64,000 nucleotides of DNA. Source: Bettongia penicillata ogilbyi (lineage: Eukaryota; Chordata; Mammalia; Diprotodontia; Potoroidae). The position numbers were made by a program, and so were the translations under genes. The stretch lies in NCBI GenBank assembly GCA_023548195.1, contig JAJHZJ010000014.1, positions 11,694,718 through 11,758,717 on the forward strand, written 5' to 3'. This document shows, one piece after another, positions 59,458 to 64,000 of the stretch. Every line of letters starts with the position of its first letter. Within the stretch, counting starts at the first letter, position 1. Below the pieces are notes generated by a model. It did no database searches. It was not told where the DNA came from and was given only the letters and a program-made list of their open reading frames with translations.

Positions 59458-60448
59458 TCCGAGGGATGGAGCCAAGATGGTGGAGTGAGAGCAACTCTTC
59501 ATCTAACTCTTAGACAGACTCCTTCAGATACCTTCAAAAAAGAGAATCTGACCAGATTTTGGAGGTGAAAAATCCAATAAGAGATTAACTGTGGCAGATT
59601 CACAGCCCAGGACAGGCTGGAAGGTGGATGGGAAGGATTTGTGCCACAGGGATGAGCTTAAAGTGCATGGTGAAGTGGGTCCAGCACAGCAGAGCAGGAG
59701 AGCCCTGGGGAGACCTGAGGCAGGAGAAAGTGGAACCAGTGTAGCGGCAGACCAGGGTAAGAGACCAACAGAGCAGAGTGAATGACAGAAGTCCAGATCT
59801 TGATATGAGCCCCAGCAGCTCCTGAGGGTCTCAGCCCACAGGCTAAATGTCTGTAAGTAACCTACTTGAACTTCTGGGAGCCATGATGGTGGACTGAGAG
59901 TAAATGCTTTCTCATCCACCCTTGATGACTTTGAAAGTACCATAAAATATTTCCCCATAAAAATACTGGATGAGGGAGAACAACAGAGGAGGCAAAAAGT
60001 CTCATAACACCAGAGGCTAGGAAAACAGCTAAGGGGGATTCCTCCTACTGTGGTAGAGGTGAATTGGAAGGAGTTGACCCAGGGTGGTGAAAACTTACAC
60101 TAGGACCCAGGCAAGTCTCCGTGCTAGAAGAGGAGCCCCAGGAAATGTGGAAACTCACAATAGGATCAAGGTGTACCTCAGCACTCCAGGGGAAACAGGT
60201 AGACAATAGTGCAGCTGGGTTCACCAACCCATGAGCTTGCTTTTGCCTCAGCTCAGCTGAGGAGATCTCCTGTGACCAGACCACCACTCCTCCACATTTT
60301 ACAAGCTAACCCCAGGGATAATCGCAGAAGCACAAAACAAAAAGATAAAAAGAAACATGTTCTTAGCTTTTTCATACCAATCAGCTCAACACCAAGTTCT
60401 GCAGCTTCTATCTGAAAGAGCCAGAAGCAACAACACAAAATCACCATC

Positions 60449-61568
60449 ATGAGGAAGAAAAAGCAAAACAAGAACGAAAAAAACACAGATTCTTTCTATG
60501 GGGACAAAGACCAGAACACAAATACCAAACACCAAAGAGGTCAGTAGTGAGATTGTACTTCCATCTGAAACTTCAGAAGGGACTATGAAGTGCTTCATGC
60601 ACAAACAGCTCTCCTAGAACAGCTGAAGAAGGAAATAGAAGAAAAAGTGGCTAATGATTTTAAAATCATGAAAAAAGAATTCACTGATGAGAACATCTCT
60701 TTAAAAAGGAAAATAGAACAAGTGGAAAAGGAAGCAGAAAACCTAACTGGGAATATTGGACAAATGGAAAAGGAAGCACAAAGTGTAACTGGGAAAATTG
60801 GACAAATGGAAAAGGAAGTACAAAAATTAATTGGAGAAAGTAATTCTTTAAAAGGAACAATTGGACAGATGGAAAAGGAGATGCAAAAGTTAAGTGAGGA
60901 AAACACTTTGATAAAAATTAAAATTGAGCAATTAGAAACTAATGACTCTATGAGACAGCAAGAATCAAACAAAATCTAAAGAATGAAAAGAAAGAAGAAA
61001 ATGTAAAATACCTAACTGGAAAAACAATTTATTTGGAAAAAAATATCCAGGGGAGAAAATTTAAGAATTTTTGTCCTGTCAGAAAGTCACAATGAAGAAA
61101 AGAGTGTAGACAATATCCTCCAGGAAATCATCAAGGAAAACTGCCCAGAAGTGCTAGATACAGGGGGCAAAATGTCATTTAAAAAATCCACTGTCTACCT
61201 CCTGAAAGGGATTTCACACTCACAACCCCAAGAAATATAGTTGCCAAATTCCAGAACTATCAAGTGAAGGAGAAAGTACTACAGGTAACCAGAAAGAAAC
61301 CGTTCAGATACTGAAGACCTACAGTCAGGATAACACAGACCCTTGCAGCTTCTACATTAAAAGAGTGAAGAAATTGGAATCCAATATTCCATAAGGCAAA
61401 GGAGCTGGGAGTAGATGAAGGATCAACTACCCAGAAAAGTTCAGCATGGCATTTCAGGCAAGGAGATGGTCATTCAATGAAGTACGGGATTTCCAGAGCT
61501 TCCTGACAAAAACACAAGAACTTAATAGAAAATTCGATCTTCAAATGCAGGTCTCAAGAGAGGCATAA
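60449..61568 (+). pseudogene. L1 ORF1 (L1 no. 6), frameshifted
   Basis: Start ATG at 60449 (MRKKKQNKNEKNT), like the MSKKQSRKEKT start of the copy at 19670. A frameshift falls before 60590. The coiled coil is long and regular at 60600-60979, with repeated GQMEKEAQSVTGKI-type heptads in tandem. A frameshift lies near 60975, the RRM region is at 61000-61200, and the C-terminal domain runs to the TAA at 61566. The tandem EQVEKEAENLTGNI / GQMEKEAQSVTGKI / GQMEKEVQKLIGES blocks show that the coiled coil grew by repeat duplication. Confidence 0.85.
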
Positions 61569-62149
61569 AAAGGTAAACAGAGGGGAAAAACAAGAGAAAA
61601 TTTGATACTTCATTTGGGCAAACTGTTTACCACCCTATAAAAGAAGATAATACCTGTTAATCTTGAGAATTGTACAACTATTATGAAATATAAAAGGGAC
61701 ATACATAGAGAGAACAGATATAATGTAAATGATGTGATGATAAAAATATGATTTAGGCATGTGAAGGCATTGTAACAGCAGACGTGAAAAGGAGGAAGCA
61801 GAAAATGGTAAATTACATCACAGGAAGAAGTACAAAATTATTGTAGAGGGAAAGAGGGGAGGGAGACCAGTATTGTTTGAGAGGTACTCTCATCTGATTT
61901 GATTTAAGGAGGGAACAGTAAACTTAAGTATATAATTCTTAATAGCTCTATAGGCAGTAGGATGGGAAAGGGTAAGAAAGGGGTGGGGAATCAAAAAGAG
62001 AGGGAAGAAGCAGTAAGGGTAAAGGGGAGGAAATGGAAGGTGGGGCTAAAAGAAGGAAAGGAAGGCTGCAGGAAGTGGTGTGAAAGGTGAAAACTAGTGA
62101 GGAGGGGAAGGGAGACTGGAGAAGCAAAAGCACAAACAGTGGGAAAGGG

Positions 62150-62858
62150 CATGGAGGGAGATACGCAGATTGTAATCATAACTGTGAATGAGAATGGAAT
62201 GAACTCTCACATAAAACAGAGATGGATAGCAGAAAGGATTAAAAGCAGTAATCCAACAATATGTTGTTTGCAAGAAACACATTTGAAATGGGGGGATACA
62301 CGCAGGGTAAAAGTCAAAGGTTGGAGCAGAATATATTGTGCTTCAGCTGATGTAAGAAAAGCAGGAGTAGCAATCCTAATTTCAGACAAGACAAACACAG
62401 AAATACACCTAATCAAAAGGGATAAGGAAGGAAACTACATCCTGTTAAAAGGTACCATGGATAATGAAGTAATGCCATTGCTACACATGTATTGTCCAAT
62501 TGTTATAACACCCAAATTCTTAGAGGAAAAGTTAGGGGAGTTGAAGGAAGAAATTGACAGCAAAACCATACTGGTGGGGTACCTCAAGCTCCCTCCTTCT
62601 GAACTTGATAAATCTCACATCAGAATAAAGAATAAAGAGGTTAACGAGGTAAACAAAACTCTGGATAAGGTAGATATGATAGATCTCTGGAGAAAATTGA
62701 GTGGATATAGACAGGAATATACATTTTCTCAGCGGTACATGGTGCATATAAAAAAAATTGACCGTGCAGTAGGACATCAAAACCTAACAATCCAGTGGAG
62801 AAAAGCAGAGATTGTAAATGAATCCTTCTCAGATCAATGCAATAAAAATTATATGTAA
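62150..62858 (+). pseudogene. L1 ORF2 endonuclease domain (L1 no. 6), inactive
   Basis: The frame open from 62097 covers the apurinic-type endonuclease that nicks target DNA for L1 insertion. Seen in order: the first active-site loop ITVNENGMNSHIKQRW, then CCLQETHLKWGD with the catalytic Glu, then GVAILISDKT and LLKGTMDNEVMPLLHMYCP. The loop that should read GDFN reads GYLK in LVGYLKLPPSELDKS, so both the metal-binding Asp and the Asn are lost. The frame ends at 62858, before the RT, which is largely deleted. A frameshifted linker follows to about 63310. Confidence 0.85.
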
Positions 62859-63518
62859 TAAAAGACCACGGAAAAATAAACCAAAAATCAATTAGAAACT
62901 AAAATCTATTCCTAAAGAAGGAGTGAGTTAAAGAAAAAATCAAAGAAACAATCAACAACTTCAAGAGAATGTCAATAATGAGACAACATACCAAATCTTA
63001 CGGAATGCTGCAAAAGCAGTTCTTAGAGGAAGTTTTATATCTTTGAAAGTCTACATAAATAAAATAGAGAAAGAGGAGATCAGTGACGTGGGTATGTATT
63101 TGAAAAAGCTAGAAAAAGAACAAATTGAAAAAACCCAAGCAAATACCAAATTAGAAATGCTGAAAACCAAAGGAGAGAATAATAAAAATTGAAATTAAGA
63201 AAACTATTGAACTAATAAATAAAACCAACAGTTGGTTTTATGAAAAAACTAATAGAATTTATAAATCTTTGGTCAAATGGATTAAAGAAAGGAAAGAAGA
63301 AAATAAAATTACTAATATCAAAAATGAAAGGTGATGAACAAGAAGACCAGGGAGGCCTGGAAGGATTTACATGATCTGATGCTGAGCAAAAGGAGCAGAA
63401 CCAGGAGAACTTTGTGCACAACAATGACCACAGTGTGCGAGAGTTTTTTCTGGTTGACTTGTAACTTTGTAATAATGCAAGGATTTACAAAAGAAAAAAT
63501 ACCAATGGTGGTGTTCTT

Positions 63519-64000
63519 TTTTTATTTTAATTAATTTATTTAATTTTTTACATTCATTTTCACCAAATTTTGGGTTCCAAATTTTCTCCCCTACCCCTCC
63601 CCCCACCCCAGTACACCAAGCAATCTAATTTTCCCTATCACCAGTATGCCCTCTCTTCTAGCCTCCATCCCTTCTCTTGTCCCCATCTTCTCTTTTGTCC
63701 TGTAGGGCCAGATGACTTTCTATTCCAAATTAACTGTATTTTTTATTTCTTAGTAGCAACAACAATACTAAACAGTTGTTCCTAAAACTTTGAGTTCCAA
63801 ATTCTCCCCATTCCTCCCTCCTCACCCTTTCCTGTTCAGAAGGCAGGCAATTCAATATAGGCCATATCTGTGTAGTTTTGCAAATGACTTCGATGATAGT
63901 CGTGTTGTGCAAGACTAACTGTATTTCCCTCCATCCTATCCTGCCCCCCATTGTTTCTATTCTGTCTTTTGATCCTGTACCTCCCCGAATGTTGACTTAA
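63519..64000 (-). mobile_element. HAL1, antisense, 3' end (continues beyond window)
   Basis: Starts with the poly-T/ATTTATTTAA tail and matches the HAL1 3' UTR of 40120-40620 and 41780-42260 almost base for base. It inserted into L1 no. 6. Only the 3' UTR lies in the window. Confidence 0.85.

Larger units (their letters stand above)
59458..63518 (+). mobile_element. L1, sense (L1 no. 6), inserted in L1 no. 5
   Basis: The 5' UTR has two similar unit starts, GGAGCCAAGATGGTGGAGTG (59466) and GGAGCCATGATGGTGGACTG (59878). ORF1 is 60449-61568, the purine-rich spacer 61570-62150, and the ORF2 endonuclease and linker 62150-63310. An internal deletion then skips the RT and most of the C-terminal part. 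The region near the ORF2 end resumes at about 63325 (CCTGGAAGGATTTACATGAT, CTGATGCTGAGC). It is cut at about 63519 by a HAL1. Confidence 0.85.

Noticed and set aside
1..64000. CRISPR arrays, operons, riboswitches or other prokaryotic systems
   Set aside because: The tandem repeats are simple microsatellites; intron, RSS, L1, HAL1 and SINE content show a mammalian nuclear genome.

Overview
The window is vertebrate genomic DNA: AT-rich, packed with retrotransposons, and carrying one intact immunoglobulin heavy-chain variable (IGHV) gene plus the relics of three others, all on the + strand. I read it as part of a marsupial (metatherian) IGH variable-gene cluster. Three things support this: the germline V exon is a clan III / IGHV3-type domain; the LINE-1 copies and their ORF2-less 'half-L1' (HAL1) relatives belong to families I associate with marsupials; and there are CORE-SINEs with an RTE-type tail (Mar1-like). 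The species cannot be fixed from the sequence. No D, J or constant genes are seen.

IGHV units. A duplicated block with octamer promoter, leader exon, short intron, V exon and recombination signal (RSS) can be traced four times. (1) 1-1942 has upstream flank, octamer and leader with the start codon lost, then an L1 insertion inside the leader intron; no V exon follows. (2) About 10970-11155 has only a diverged octamer promoter and leader relic. (3) 33890-36215 is complete and looks functional: octamer 35605, leader 35730-35775, V exon 35871-36177, RSS 36178-36215. An ERV-type solo LTR (36302-36738, 6-bp target duplication) lies 86 bp downstream. (4) 55395-56553 is a pseudogene with mutated octamer, lost ATG, lost splice donor, two frameshifting deletions, an altered RSS heptamer and no nonamer.

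Between the V units. 1942-9890 is an antisense L1 carrying a nested ORF-less HAL1 derivative and an inverted 5' UTR. 11838-14665 is a complete sense HAL1 with a 15-bp target duplication. 15160-27290 is a stack of antisense L1s with internal deletions. 29435-33575 holds older sense L1 pieces. 38090-50460 is an old antisense L1 split by a tandem HAL1 composite (40120-44547). 51830-55385 holds further L1 and SINE pieces. 57215-64000 is an antisense L1 broken by a sense L1, itself broken by another HAL1. None of these elements has an intact ORF2.

How it works together. The intact gene would be transcribed from its octamer promoter in B-lineage cells and joined to a D segment through its 22-bp-spacer RSS to encode an IgH variable domain. 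Everything else is relic or repeat. The array appears to have been expanded by segmental duplication and then eroded mainly by L1-type retrotransposition.
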